A DNA stretch of 9,880 bases, taken from positions 1 through 9,880 of the forward strand of contig JABDRA010000203.1 in the NCBI GenBank assembly GCA_013041995.1, given 5' to 3'. The position numbers and the translations under genes were made by a program. The notes beneath the pieces were generated by a model. That model was not told the DNA's origin. It did no database searches and saw only the letters and a program-made list of their open reading frames with translations. Source of the DNA: Anderseniella sp. (GTDB taxonomy: Bacteria; Pseudomonadota; Alphaproteobacteria; Rhizobiales; Aestuariivirgaceae). This document shows, one piece after another, positions 1 to 6,345 of the stretch. The stretch's first letter is position 1. The number at the start of each line of letters is the position of its first letter.

Positions 1-2
1 AA

Positions 3-467
3 TCAGTTTCTGCTGACGCCATTACCACCCCCGCCAACATTGATTTGAAATACGCCTGGCGGTGTCCCGCCGCTCACACCGCGCCATGCGCTTGAACACA
101 CGTCGCGCTCCAACGCACCAATCCCATTTGCAAAGGAGCTCAGAATTTGACCCCGGGTTCTTTCGCAGGTGCATACGGTTAACTTTACATCGCCAGCGCC
201 TGCAAAATCGTTAACCGAAACCAAATACTGGTGCGCGCCGGCCAGACCGGCACCCACATAAACCTGTACCTGCTCAACAGCATCGTCTGCAACTCGGCAA
301 AACTCTTCCGCTTCTCTGACGTTTGAACTAACCGCGTCTGAGACCGCAATTGTAAGGGCTGGATCCTGATTATAGCTGGCAAGGAAGGCTTCCACGCTTT
401 GTGCGTGTACAACACCTGAGAACAGCGCAAGACCCATCGCACTCGATACTATCAGTTTGATCGACAT
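3..467 (-). CDS. Small exported protein of unknown function
   Basis: I do not recognise this 154-residue protein. Residues 1-22 look like a Sec signal peptide: MSIK, a hydrophobic stretch, then a VHA/Q cleavage site, so it is probably periplasmic or secreted. The mature part has four cysteines (57, 99, 101, 124), including a CTC pair, which could form disulfides after export. The tail is glycine-rich, with GGGG at 145-148, and the protein ends VSRN. The ATG start is supported by an AAGGTG Shine-Dalgarno-like sequence 7 bases upstream and by the signal peptide placed directly after it. The gene lies 203 bases downstream of the polysaccharide export lipoprotein gene on the same strand, so a cell-envelope role is plausible but only inferred from position. 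The reading frame is complete, with a TGA stop at the left edge of the window. That it is a real gene is likely; its function is unknown. Confidence 0.75.
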   Translation of the reverse strand: MSIKLIVSSAMGLALFSGVVHAQSVEAFLASYNQDPALTIAVSDAVSSNVREAEEFCRVADDAVEQVQVYVGAGLAGAHQYLVSVNDFAGAGDVKLTVCTCERTRGQILSSFANGIGALERDVCSSAWRGVSGGTPPGVFQINVGGGGNGVSRN

Positions 468-670
468 CGCCGCCCACCTTTTATCTAGCCTATCATGGCT
501 ATTAACCCAGCCGAATCACGGCTTTGAAATCCGCAGTTACTAAATTGCGTCAATGTTTGATTATACCAACTGGTAACTAACGAATGATTTACAGATTGAT
601 CTGCATACGCCTTACCCTCTAACGGGATGTGAGTACTCGATCGCTTGCGCAGACCCGCTCGCCAACACAA

Positions 671-1321
671 TCAGAAAAACCGTTCCGGCACCCGGATGAT
701 ATCTCCTGGATTAATCGCAACCCGTTGATTTGTCTGAATTTCCACTTCCTGATCCTGGCCTGCACGGCGTACAAAAGCCTTGCCCGTATTGGCCCGATAG
801 GTATACCCGCCTGCAATTGCGACAGCGTTCTGTATGGTCAATCCGGCCTTGTACGGGTATTCGCCGCCCTTGCCGACTTCGCCCTGAATGAAGAACGGGC
901 GATAGTTCAGAACCGACACCGAAACTTTTGGATCTTTCAGGTAACCGCCAGAATATCTTGCCACCACCGCATTTTGAAACTGGGTTACGGTCTGGCCGCG
1001 CGCCTGCACCGCTCCAATGAGTGGCAAGTCTACCCGGCCATTGTCACCAACCAGAAACTCTCCAGACAGATCGGGTTCTCCGAATACATTGACTTTGACC
1101 TTGTCACCGGCCCCCAATTGGTATGCCGTCGCCGAACCCGCCGCCACGGGCACTGGTTGTTGTACCGTTGCCCCATAACTCGCAGGCGCAGCCGACAATC
1201 CGGAAGATTGCAAACCGCCAGAAGAAGATCCGCACGCGCTCAGCAATTGCGCAAACAGGATCATCGCTGCAAGTATTGTGAACCGGTTCTGAAATCCCCC
1301 AGGGATCATGACCTTTACCAT
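671..1321 (-). CDS. Polysaccharide export lipoprotein (OPX/Wza-type)
   Basis: Outer-membrane polysaccharide export (OPX) lipoproteins carry capsule or exopolysaccharide from the periplasm to the cell surface together with an inner-membrane polysaccharide co-polymerase. This 216-residue protein has a lipoprotein signal peptide ending in a lipobox, LSAC, with C30 as the lipidated residue. A Ser/Gly/Ala-rich linker follows. A Poly_export domain spans about 66-142 (YQLGAGDKVKVNVFGEPDLS), and one SLBB-like segment spans about 143-195 (FFIQGEVGKGGEYPYKAG). The end, NPGDIIRVPERFF, is typical of the family. It is much shorter than E. coli Wza (379 residues), with only one SLBB repeat and no C-terminal pore helix. 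The ATG at 1321 was chosen because it gives a normal lipoprotein signal; a TTG at 1363 would add 14 unneeded residues and an ATG at 1309 is also possible. No polymerase, flippase or glycosyltransferase gene is visible in the window. Family assignment is firm; the polysaccharide is unknown. Confidence 0.9.
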   Translation of the reverse strand: MVKVMIPGGFQNRFTILAAMILFAQLLSACGSSSGGLQSSGLSAAPASYGATVQQPVPVAAGSATAYQLGAGDKVKVNVFGEPDLSGEFLVGDNGRVDLPLIGAVQARGQTVTQFQNAVVARYSGGYLKDPKVSVSVLNYRPFFIQGEVGKGGEYPYKAGLTIQNAVAIAGGYTYRANTGKAFVRRAGQDQEVEIQTNQRVAINPGDIIRVPERFF

Positions 1322-1489
1322 CCGCTTTCTCAGACAATTCCGGCAGACACCGGTTTGTCTCAAGACTTATCAAGCCCACCGACAGCGAATCAGTAACTCA
1401 AACAAACCCTCTGACATCGCCGCTTCGGTCTAACACTAGGTCAGCAAAGATTGCCAAAAGGTTAACAAGTCGTAAATCTGTTGTTTTTT

Positions 1490-2263
1490 TTAGGTTGAGA
1501 GGAACCGTACGTCGTCTCCTTCGAGCACAGCGCAGGTTAAACACCCTGTTATGTAGGCCCCTGTATCAATACCGATCCGGTGAACCTCGATTTCAGGCTT
1601 CTCTGCGGGAGTATGGCCGTGGACGATTATTTTCGGCAAAGCCCTGTCATAGCTCAAAAATGGTTCCCGAATCCAAAGCAGATCCGCGGCAACCTGATCG
1701 TCCAGTGGAATTGTCGGGTTTACCCCGGCGTGTGCAAAGAAATACTTGCCGGCGCCGGCTGACAGAATGCAGTTTTCCAGGAAAACCCGGTGGCTGGGCG
1801 GCAGAACGTCCAGCAGGCCTTTCTGAATATCGGCCCATTGGTCTTCTCCAATCGGCATCCGAAACTTCAGGCCGTATGAATGCAGCGTTTCCAGACCACC
1901 ATATTGGCCCCACGCACTGATCACACCTGGATCACCAAGAAAATCCTGCATGTAAAGTTCGTGATTGCCACGTAGTGTAATTCGTTTGTTGCAGACACTA
2001 TGGCCGTTCACCATCCACTCCAGCACATCTCGAGAAGATGGCCCGCGATCAATATAGTCGCCGAGGAAAACTTCCACGCAATGACCAATCGGTCGGTCGT
2101 TGCGATCAGCTTCTATCATTGCATAAAGCCGCTCCAGCAGGTCGATTCTGCCGTGAATATCGCCAATGACATAGACCCTGACGCCATCAGGCAGACGAGG
2201 GTCTGTGTCCTGCTGGCCACTCTTTCGTCTCGAAACAAGATTTTTGAAAATCCGGGTGATCAT
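1490..2263 (-). CDS. PPP-family metallophosphoesterase (Ser/Thr/Tyr protein phosphatase type)
   Basis: This 257-residue protein has the full set of metal-binding motifs of the calcineurin-like PPP family in order: GDIHGR at 34-39, GDYIDRG at 68-74, RGNHE at 98-102, AHAGV at 177-181, WIRE at 197-200, HGHT at 215-218 and IDTGA near 232-236. Such enzymes use a two-metal site to hydrolyse phosphoesters. Bacterial members include PrpA/PrpB and lambda phosphatase, which act on phosphoproteins, and the ApaH group, which acts on dinucleoside polyphosphates. I see no transmembrane segment, so it is probably cytoplasmic. Residues 1-27 form a basic, non-conserved leader, and no strong ribosome-binding site precedes the ATG, so the start is moderately sure. 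It lies 168 bases upstream of the polysaccharide export gene on the same strand, which may mean a role in controlling envelope polysaccharide, but that is inference. The substrate cannot be read from sequence. Confidence 0.9.
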   Translation of the reverse strand: MITRIFKNLVSRRKSGQQDTDPRLPDGVRVYVIGDIHGRIDLLERLYAMIEADRNDRPIGHCVEVFLGDYIDRGPSSRDVLEWMVNGHSVCNKRITLRGNHELYMQDFLGDPGVISAWGQYGGLETLHSYGLKFRMPIGEDQWADIQKGLLDVLPPSHRVFLENCILSAGAGKYFFAHAGVNPTIPLDDQVAADLLWIREPFLSYDRALPKIIVHGHTPAEKPEIEVHRIGIDTGAYITGCLTCAVLEGDDVRFLST

Positions 2264-2430
2264 TACAACACAAAGCGTCCTGGTTCGGTTTCCGACCCTG
2301 CTGCAGTTTCCAGTCAGACAGATTGATCAGGCCGGAGAAAATGCACATGAATCCGAAATATTTGAGTAATTCCCGTACGCGACCATGAACGCCTGCCGCT
2401 GTTCAACATTTACCGCACGATCAAATCGCT

Positions 2431-2781
2431 TCAACGTCCATCGACAAACCGTCTGCAGGCATCAAAGCTATCAAAAGCCAGCATGCCGCTAGCGGTTTGC
2501 ACAGCCACGCTGCCATCAGCGTAGTGCAGCACACGACGTCCCCGGTAGCGGGCACGACCCACAATCAAATGCATACCTTCTCTCAGCAACTGCCTGTATT
2601 CGCGTTCTGCGACCTGCCGTCTGACCCGGGGAACAACGAACAGGATCAGCAAACAAATCAGAGAACCGATCGTGGCAATCAGCACCATGGCTGTGACGCT
2701 CAGGCCAAACAGTTCAGCCAGCACCACGCTCACAACCATCACACCCAGCAATGTAAAGACAGATATCAGGCTTTTTTTCAT
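2431..2781 (-). CDS. Small two-helix membrane protein with a YxDGSV C-terminal domain
   Basis: I do not recognise a named family for this 116-residue protein. Two hydrophobic segments, about residues 5-25 and 29-50, are followed by a basic stretch (PRVRRQ) and a roughly 65-residue soluble tail. By the positive-inside rule the tail is likely cytoplasmic. Residues 76-114 (starting RARYRGRRVLHYADGSV) align without gaps to residues 49-87 of the upstream neighbour at 3032-3298, with 21 of 39 identical. The two genes are therefore paralogous in this domain but differ in their membrane anchors. The ATG at 2781 begins MKKSL, a typical start for a membrane protein. The frame stays open upstream to a TTG at 3018, but that extension is Cys/His/Arg-rich, runs through two inverted repeats and looks non-coding; a GTG at 2793 would add only four residues. 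No clear Shine-Dalgarno sequence is seen. Function unknown. Confidence 0.72.
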   Translation of the reverse strand: MKKSLISVFTLLGVMVVSVVLAELFGLSVTAMVLIATIGSLICLLILFVVPRVRRQVAEREYRQLLREGMHLIVGRARYRGRRVLHYADGSVAVQTASGMLAFDSFDACRRFVDGR

Positions 2782-2941
2782 GACAGCGCCCACTGCGAAC
2801 AAAAAGATGACATAAACCAACAGATTAATCGTGATTCGGCCAGCCGTGATGTATCGGAAATACTGTCCGGTCCAGGGTTGACATCTTATTTGGTGGAGAT
2901 GGAGGTTGCATTGTCGCGAACATCCCGCGCTAGAGCAGCAT

Positions 2942-2957
2942 GGGTTCAAGTGAACCC
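2942..2957. repeat. Perfect inverted repeat, 7-base arms, 2-base centre
   Basis: GGGTTCA at 2942-2948 and TGAACCC at 2951-2957 are exact reverse complements around the dinucleotide AG. The site lies in the 250-base gap upstream of the 116-residue membrane protein gene. A centre this small fits a protein-binding operator better than an RNA hairpin. No regulator gene is present in the window to pair with it. Confidence 0.4.
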
Positions 2958-2994
2958 GTAAAGCTGCTGTGTCACTTTGAAAGCGATAAGGTTT

Positions 2995-3025
2995 ATGATT
3001 TTTGGTTGATTCAACCAAATATCAT
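2995..3025. repeat. Near-perfect 31-base palindrome just after a stop codon
   Basis: The segment is symmetric about position 3010. Arms of 15 bases match at 14 of 15 positions (the mismatch is 3000/3020), with the core TTTGGTTGA / TCAACCAAA. It starts 6 bases beyond the TAG stop of the 88-residue gene, so on the minus strand it could form a hairpin at the 3' end of that transcript. The stem is AT-rich and is followed by AAACC instead of a U-run, so it is not a standard Rho-independent terminator. It could instead act as an operator for the downstream gene or as an mRNA-stabilising 3' hairpin. The symmetry is directly visible; its role is open. Confidence 0.5.
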
Positions 3026-3031
3026 GCTGAT

Positions 3032-3298
3032 CTAGCGGTCAATATACTGGCGGTACAGGTCAAAATTCTCGAATGACCTGAATCCGAGGCGGGTTTCGGC
3101 CAGCACGGATCCGTCACTGTAGTGCATCACGCGGTGACCGCGATATCTGGCCCGGCTTACCAAGCTTGCACCCGACGACGCATCGCGGTCATCTTTCCAC
3201 CGCTTGTTCTTACGCAACTGCAGCAATGTGTGCACAATTACCATTATTGCGAGAACTGCTGAAACACCTGCAAACCAGTTCGTCGTAACATCCGACAT
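3032..3298 (-). CDS. Small single-pass membrane protein, paralogue of the downstream gene
   Basis: This 88-residue protein has one hydrophobic segment (about 9-27, FAGVSAVLAIMVIVHTLLQL), a basic Lys/Arg stretch (29-38) that predicts an N-out, C-in topology, and a short soluble tail. Residues 49-87 (RARYRGHRVMHYSDGSV onward, ending FENFDLYRQYID) match residues 76-114 of the protein encoded just downstream, 21 of 39 identical without gaps. The shared pattern is RARYRGxRVxHYxDGSVxxxT, then a Gly, a Phe, FD and an Arg. No catalytic motif is evident; the tail could be a small beta-rich binding or interaction module. The ATG at 3298 is the natural start because it leaves a short N-terminus before the helix, but no clear Shine-Dalgarno sequence is seen. 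The gene may be transcribed ahead of its paralogue on the same strand, though 250 bases and a palindrome separate them. Function unknown. Confidence 0.75.
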   Translation of the reverse strand: MSDVTTNWFAGVSAVLAIMVIVHTLLQLRKNKRWKDDRDASSGASLVSRARYRGHRVMHYSDGSVLAETRLGFRSFENFDLYRQYIDR

Positions 3299-3497
3299 TC
3301 GGTCAAGCCTAGCCTCGCGCTTAACTACCCCCGGGATCAGGCGCCAATTGATCTTTCAAAAACTTATGTAGTTTTTTTGACGTAAAGCAAGCCATACCGG
3401 TCCATCAACTCACAGGTTTACGCATTTGGAGGATGGATCAGTATGGGGCCACTTATACCAAAGGAAGTAATTATCGACTCATTTGACCGATGTTGCG

Positions 3498-4742
3498 CTA
3501 AAGCGTCATACCGTCGAGAGGAACTGCCGGTTTGCGCCCGGCAATGAGATCTGCGATCAACCGGCCCGCCCCGTGGCTCATGGTCCAGCCCATATGGCCT
3601 TGACCGGTATTCATCCAGAGGTTTTTGAACTTCGTCGCACCCAGGACCGGGGTTCCTTCAGGCGTCATCGGACGAAGGCCTGCCCAATATTCCGCCCCGG
3701 AGTAATCCGCGCCATCGGGAAACAATCCCTTCACCACACTTGTCATATGCCGAAAATCACCTGGTGAATGGTTCACCCGGTACCCTGAAAATTCCGCTGT
3801 CGCCGTCACCCGCAGCCGGTTGCCCATCGGCGTATAGGCAACCAGGCTTTCTTCGTCGATACCGCCAATAGCGGGTGCGTTATTGCGGCCTGACACCGGA
3901 ACAGTCATCGAGTATCCCTTGACCGGATAGATCGGTAAATCAATCCCGACAGGCTTTGCAAGATGGGGCGAATACACGCCCAGTGACAAAACGATAATGT
4001 CCGCGGACAGATTGCCCTGATCCGTCACAACACCGCTGACGCAATCTCCATCCGTCTGGAGAGAGCGGATCGTCACTCCCCATCTGAACGCAACGCCGCG
4101 CTCGCCAAGCCAGCTTGCCAGATTGCGGGTAAACATCCTGCAATCACCGGTCTCGTCCCGGCCGCCGAACAGCGCGCCCGCGAACTGGTCCTTGCTGCCA
4201 GCAAGGGCCGGGTCTTTCTGCGCGATTCCGTCTGCATCCAGGACACCTATGTCGGAGCCCTCGCGGCGCAGTATTTCAGCCTTGCTGTTAGCTGCTTCGA
4301 ACGCTGAGCGTGACCGGAACAGATACAGAATGCCACCGTCGTTTGCGTCATATGAAACACCGGTCTCGGCACATGTTTCATGGAACACAGATTGCGCATA
4401 ATTGCACAGTCTGACCTTTCGCCTGGTATTGACAGCAGCGCGTTCGGCACTGCACTGGCCCCAGAATTTCCACATCCACTTGAGAAATGCCGGATCCAAT
4501 GACGGTTTCAACCGAAGCGCCTGATCATTGCGCCACAATGACTTGAGCAGAATTTTCGGTGACGCCGGCGATGCCCAGGCATAGGCATGGCCCGGTGCAA
4601 TCATGCCGGCATTGCCGAAACTGGTGAATTCAGCCGCACCAGCCTCGCGGTCGATCACGGTTACCTCGTGACCGTCCCGCCATAGCTCGTAAGCCATGGT
4701 AACCCCGACAATACCGGCTCCAAGCACAAGCGCCTTAGCCAT
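3498..4742 (-). CDS. dadA: D-amino acid dehydrogenase, FAD-dependent
   Basis: DadA oxidises D-amino acids to 2-imino acids, passing electrons from FAD to the respiratory quinone pool at the inner face of the cytoplasmic membrane; the imine then hydrolyses to a 2-oxoacid and ammonia. The 414-residue protein begins with the dinucleotide-binding GAGIVG (8-13) and an acidic end to the next strand (VTVIDRE, 28-33). It follows E. coli DadA (432 residues) closely: SFGNAGMIAPGHAYAW near 41-56, KWMWKFW, DETGDCRMFTRNLA, YPVKGYSMTVPV, WAGLRPMTPEGTPVLG (353-368) and NTGQGHMGWTM (378-388). The C-terminus is about 18 residues shorter. Translation likely uses GAGG 10 bases before the ATG. It is the last gene of a four-gene operon, 17 bases after the Rid gene. 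A dadA-rid linkage is known in pseudomonads, but no dadX racemase gene is present here. The preferred D-amino acid cannot be read from sequence, and a close relative with another specificity is possible. Confidence 0.92.
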   Translation of the reverse strand: MAKALVLGAGIVGVTMAYELWRDGHEVTVIDREAGAAEFTSFGNAGMIAPGHAYAWASPASPKILLKSLWRNDQALRLKPSLDPAFLKWMWKFWGQCSAERAAVNTRRKVRLCNYAQSVFHETCAETGVSYDANDGGILYLFRSRSAFEAANSKAEILRREGSDIGVLDADGIAQKDPALAGSKDQFAGALFGGRDETGDCRMFTRNLASWLGERGVAFRWGVTIRSLQTDGDCVSGVVTDQGNLSADIIVLSLGVYSPHLAKPVGIDLPIYPVKGYSMTVPVSGRNNAPAIGGIDEESLVAYTPMGNRLRVTATAEFSGYRVNHSPGDFRHMTSVVKGLFPDGADYSGAEYWAGLRPMTPEGTPVLGATKFKNLWMNTGQGHMGWTMSHGAGRLIADLIAGRKPAVPLDGMTL

Positions 4743-4759
4743 GGCAGCGATACCTCAGA

Positions 4760-5113
4760 CTAAATCGCGGCTTCCACCTGGATCTCCACGTCCAGACCCG
4801 GTGCAGCCAGTTTGGGTGAATGGACCGCTGCACGGCACGGTGTTTCACCTGCCACAACCCAGTCATCCCACACAGTGTTCATTTCAGCCCAGGTATCCAT
4901 GTCGGTCAGCCAGATGGTGGCCCTGATGACCTTCGTCTTGTCGGACCCGGCCTGCGCCAGTGTGGCGTCAATCTGTGCCAGGATATCAGCTGTTTGTGCA
5001 GCAACGCTGCCACCTGCGGCCTCGCCCGCCACGAAACCGGACATGTAGACCTTGTCGCCATGAACAATCGCGCTTGTCATCCGGTCGCCCGCACCAATTC
5101 TCTTCAACGTCAT
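4760..5113 (-). CDS. Rid-family (YjgF/YER057c/UK114) enamine/imine deaminase
   Basis: Rid proteins are small cytosolic trimers; RidA itself hydrolyses reactive 2-enamine/2-imine intermediates to 2-oxoacids and so protects PLP enzymes. This 117-residue protein has the usual length and pattern: a VYMSG strand (22-26), AQTADILAQIDATLAQAGSD (39-58) and IWLTDMDTWAEMNTVWDDWV (67-86). TPCRAAVHSPKLAAPGLDVE (91-110) follows. R94 aligns with the catalytic Arg105 of E. coli RidA, so imine hydrolysis is plausible. Several other RidA positions differ, so I place it in a related Rid subgroup like the one beside dadA in pseudomonads. Its ATG overlaps the TGA of the upstream decarboxylase beta gene (ATGA, 5113-5110), indicating translational coupling, and GGAG lies 7 bases before the start. 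Position directly before dadA suggests that it processes the imine made by DadA. Family assignment is firm; subgroup and substrate are inferred. Confidence 0.92.
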   Translation of the reverse strand: MTLKRIGAGDRMTSAIVHGDKVYMSGFVAGEAAGGSVAAQTADILAQIDATLAQAGSDKTKVIRATIWLTDMDTWAEMNTVWDDWVVAGETPCRAAVHSPKLAAPGLDVEIQVEAAI

Positions 5114-5697
5114 TTGCTTTCTCCATTTTGCTGATTTGTTAAAGCTGTCTTGAATGTATTTCTGATGATGTGCCCGTCGCGTTCCGGCAGAACTCTTGGC
5201 AGGTCATCCGACCCTGTCTTGATGACGCCCAGCACAGGCCCTGCGTCGTCAAGCACGAGTTGCTTAACGCCAGCAAGGTCTGCCTGCTTGTGCGCGGTCG
5301 CGACCTGCCTGAACCCGCATGCCAGCGCGACGGCGGCCAGGTTGGTGGTCTTGCCGGTGTGGCTGGTCTGCCCGCCGGTTTCACCAAACGCTTCATTGTC
5401 GATCACCAGTATGGCGAGGTTGGCCGGTGCCTTGGCTCCCAGGGTTGCAAGCGAGCCCAGGCCCATCAGCATTTCACCATCACCAGTGATTACAAGCACA
5501 CGGGCATCGGGACGTGCCTGCGCAAGTCCGAGCCCCATGGCGGCAGCCCCGCCCATGGCGCCCCACAAATAGAAGTTCTGCGCGACATCTCCTGCCGCCG
5601 CCACATCATATGTCGGTGATCCAAGTCCGCTGATCACCAGCAGATTGTCCGGCCGGTCCTTCAAAACTTCTGCAATCGCGTCGCGTCGTCCGATCAT
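5110..5697 (-). CDS. TPP-dependent 2-oxoacid decarboxylase, beta (TPP-binding) subunit; ComE-like
   Basis: This 195-residue protein is the C-terminal, cofactor-binding half of a split thiamine diphosphate enzyme. It carries the TPP/Mg motif GDGEMLMGLGSLATLG (72-87) followed by the metal-ligand Asn in VIDNEAFGETGGQ (98-110), and an upstream GLGSPTYDV and YLWGAMGGAAAMGLGLA (43-59) that fit the family. Sulfopyruvate decarboxylase (ComDE) has this two-subunit layout with similar sizes; phosphonopyruvate decarboxylase is the same fold as one chain. The reaction would be non-oxidative decarboxylation of a 2-oxoacid to an aldehyde. The start is the ATG at 5697, 14 bases after the alpha-subunit stop, with AGGA somewhat far upstream (12 bases); the frame remains open to 5766, overlapping the alpha gene, but that extension is not conserved-looking. 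The gene ends in a 4-base overlap with the Rid gene. Subunit assignment is strong; substrate is uncertain (sulfopyruvate, phosphonopyruvate or another). Confidence 0.88.
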   Translation of the reverse strand: MIGRRDAIAEVLKDRPDNLLVISGLGSPTYDVAAAGDVAQNFYLWGAMGGAAAMGLGLAQARPDARVLVITGDGEMLMGLGSLATLGAKAPANLAILVIDNEAFGETGGQTSHTGKTTNLAAVALACGFRQVATAHKQADLAGVKQLVLDDAGPVLGVIKTGSDDLPRVLPERDGHIIRNTFKTALTNQQNGESK

Positions 5698-5711
5698 CTC
5701 AACGATCCATC

Positions 5712-6260
5712 CTAAAAATCCTTCGCGCCGATCAGGCGCTGCGACAACAAAACGGCAACCGGGCAATTGCTGTCATAGGCCAGCCGCATCGCCGATCCGG
5801 TCATGGCCGCTGCATCTTCACCGGTATCGGCCCGATAGACAACGAAACCTGATCGCTTGAAAGTTTCCTCAGTTGCCTGTCCCATCGGAACCTGCCACGG
5901 ATTGAACTCGCCCCATTCACCACGCATCGTCACCAGCGTGACAAACGGGAATCCGCACGACTTGAGCAACGAGAACATGTTCACGCAATTGCCCACGCCG
6001 GATGATTGCATCAGCATGACCCCGCGCTGCCCGCCAAGCTCAGCACCGGCCAGCAGGGCCACACCTTCTTCTTCGGTGGTAAGGACGGTGCAGTTGATGT
6101 CGCCATCGGCATGACACGCATTGATCAGGCTGGCGTGGCCGGCATCCGGCACATAAGCCATCTGCTGCACTTGCTGCTTTTTCAGTGCAGCAAATATGCC
6201 TGCCCGCCAGTCATCGGCAGCAAATGAAAAAGATTCTGCTTTCATTATTCCCGTCGTCAT
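5712..6260 (-). CDS. TPP-dependent 2-oxoacid decarboxylase, alpha (PYR) subunit; ComD-like
   Basis: This 182-residue protein is the PYR-domain partner of the beta subunit encoded next. Its features are YVPDAGHASLINA (36-48), then TTEEEGVALLAGAELGGQ (61-78), which includes the conserved Glu that activates the thiazolium ring through the aminopyrimidine, and MQSSGVGNCVNM (84-95), the hallmark of sulfopyruvate/phosphonopyruvate decarboxylase alpha chains. MRGEWGEFNPWQVPMGQAT (112-130) follows. The active site forms between the alpha and beta chains, in the cytosol. It is the first gene of the four-gene operon that continues through the beta subunit, Rid protein and DadA. Start choice is uncertain: ATG at 6260 or five codons later at 6245. 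Neither has a clear ribosome-binding site, and the candidate -10 box at 6275-6270 would favour 6245. The open frame upstream to 6491 overlaps the divergent reductase gene, is Ser/Arg-rich and is rejected. Enzyme class is firm, substrate not. Confidence 0.88.
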   Translation of the reverse strand: MTTGIMKAESFSFAADDWRAGIFAALKKQQVQQMAYVPDAGHASLINACHADGDINCTVLTTEEEGVALLAGAELGGQRGVMLMQSSGVGNCVNMFSLLKSCGFPFVTLVTMRGEWGEFNPWQVPMGQATEETFKRSGFVVYRADTGEDAAAMTGSAMRLAYDSNCPVAVLLSQRLIGAKDF

Positions 6261-6269
6261 AAAGCGTTG

Positions 6270-6275
6270 ATTATC
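6270..6275 (-). promoter_or_regulatory. Candidate -10 box for the decarboxylase-rid-dadA operon
   Basis: On the minus strand the sequence reads GATAAT, five of six bases of the sigma-70 -10 consensus. No good -35 box lies 16-18 bases upstream; instead one arm of the inverted repeat at 6284-6322 occupies that stretch. This would suit an activator-dependent or repressible promoter. It is a single short match and therefore tentative. Confidence 0.3.
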
Positions 6276-6283
6276 TGTTGAAA

Positions 6284-6322
6284 GGCAGCTTGCGTTTTCC
6301 CTGCATCCTGCGTCAAGCTGCC
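6284..6322. promoter_or_regulatory. Perfect 9-base inverted repeat in the divergent promoter region; candidate operator
   Basis: GGCAGCTTG (6284-6292) and CAAGCTGCC (6314-6322) are exact reverse complements separated by 21 bases. Their centres are 30 bases apart, close to three helical turns, so a dimeric regulator could bind both from the same face of the DNA. The repeat sits in the 85-base region between the decarboxylase operon (minus) and the aldo-keto reductase gene (plus), and could control both. It could alternatively form a stem-loop in the reductase leader RNA, ahead of its ribosome-binding site at 6336. No regulator gene is present in the window. Confidence 0.5.
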
Positions 6323-6345
6323 GAAATGGAATAGTGGAGTTGCGT

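Noticed and set aside
485..670. Minus-strand 61-codon open frame between the export gene and the small exported protein
   Set aside because: No ribosome-binding site, no motif, and composition unlike its neighbours; it simply fills the gap after the export gene's stop.
629..1396. Long plus-strand open frame (255 codons) opposite the polysaccharide export gene
   Set aside because: Its product is Arg/His/Cys-rich without any recognisable motif, while the opposite strand encodes a clear lipoprotein with lipobox and Poly_export domain.
1461..1470. GTTAAC motif upstream of the export gene as a CtrA-type site
   Set aside because: Only one half-site is present; the TTAA-N7-TTAA spacing is not met.
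1464..1491. AACAA...TTGTT followed by a run of T, resembling a plus-strand terminator
   Set aside because: The stem is five A/T-rich pairs with a large loop and there is no plus-strand gene ending there.
2941..2960. GGGTTCAAGTGAACCC as the T-arm of a tRNA
   Set aside because: No acceptor, D or anticodon stems can be found around it, and the dyad is too symmetric for a normal T-arm with a seven-base loop.
2782..3018. N-terminal extension of the 116-residue membrane protein to a TTG start
   Set aside because: The added 79 residues are rich in Cys, His and Arg, cross two inverted repeats and lie before a natural MKKSL membrane-protein start.
3443..3547. Possible 34-codon plus-strand gene with GGAGG 10 bases before an ATG
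   Set aside because: It overlaps the 3' end of dadA on the other strand, has no recognisable product, and a purine-rich site by chance is likely.
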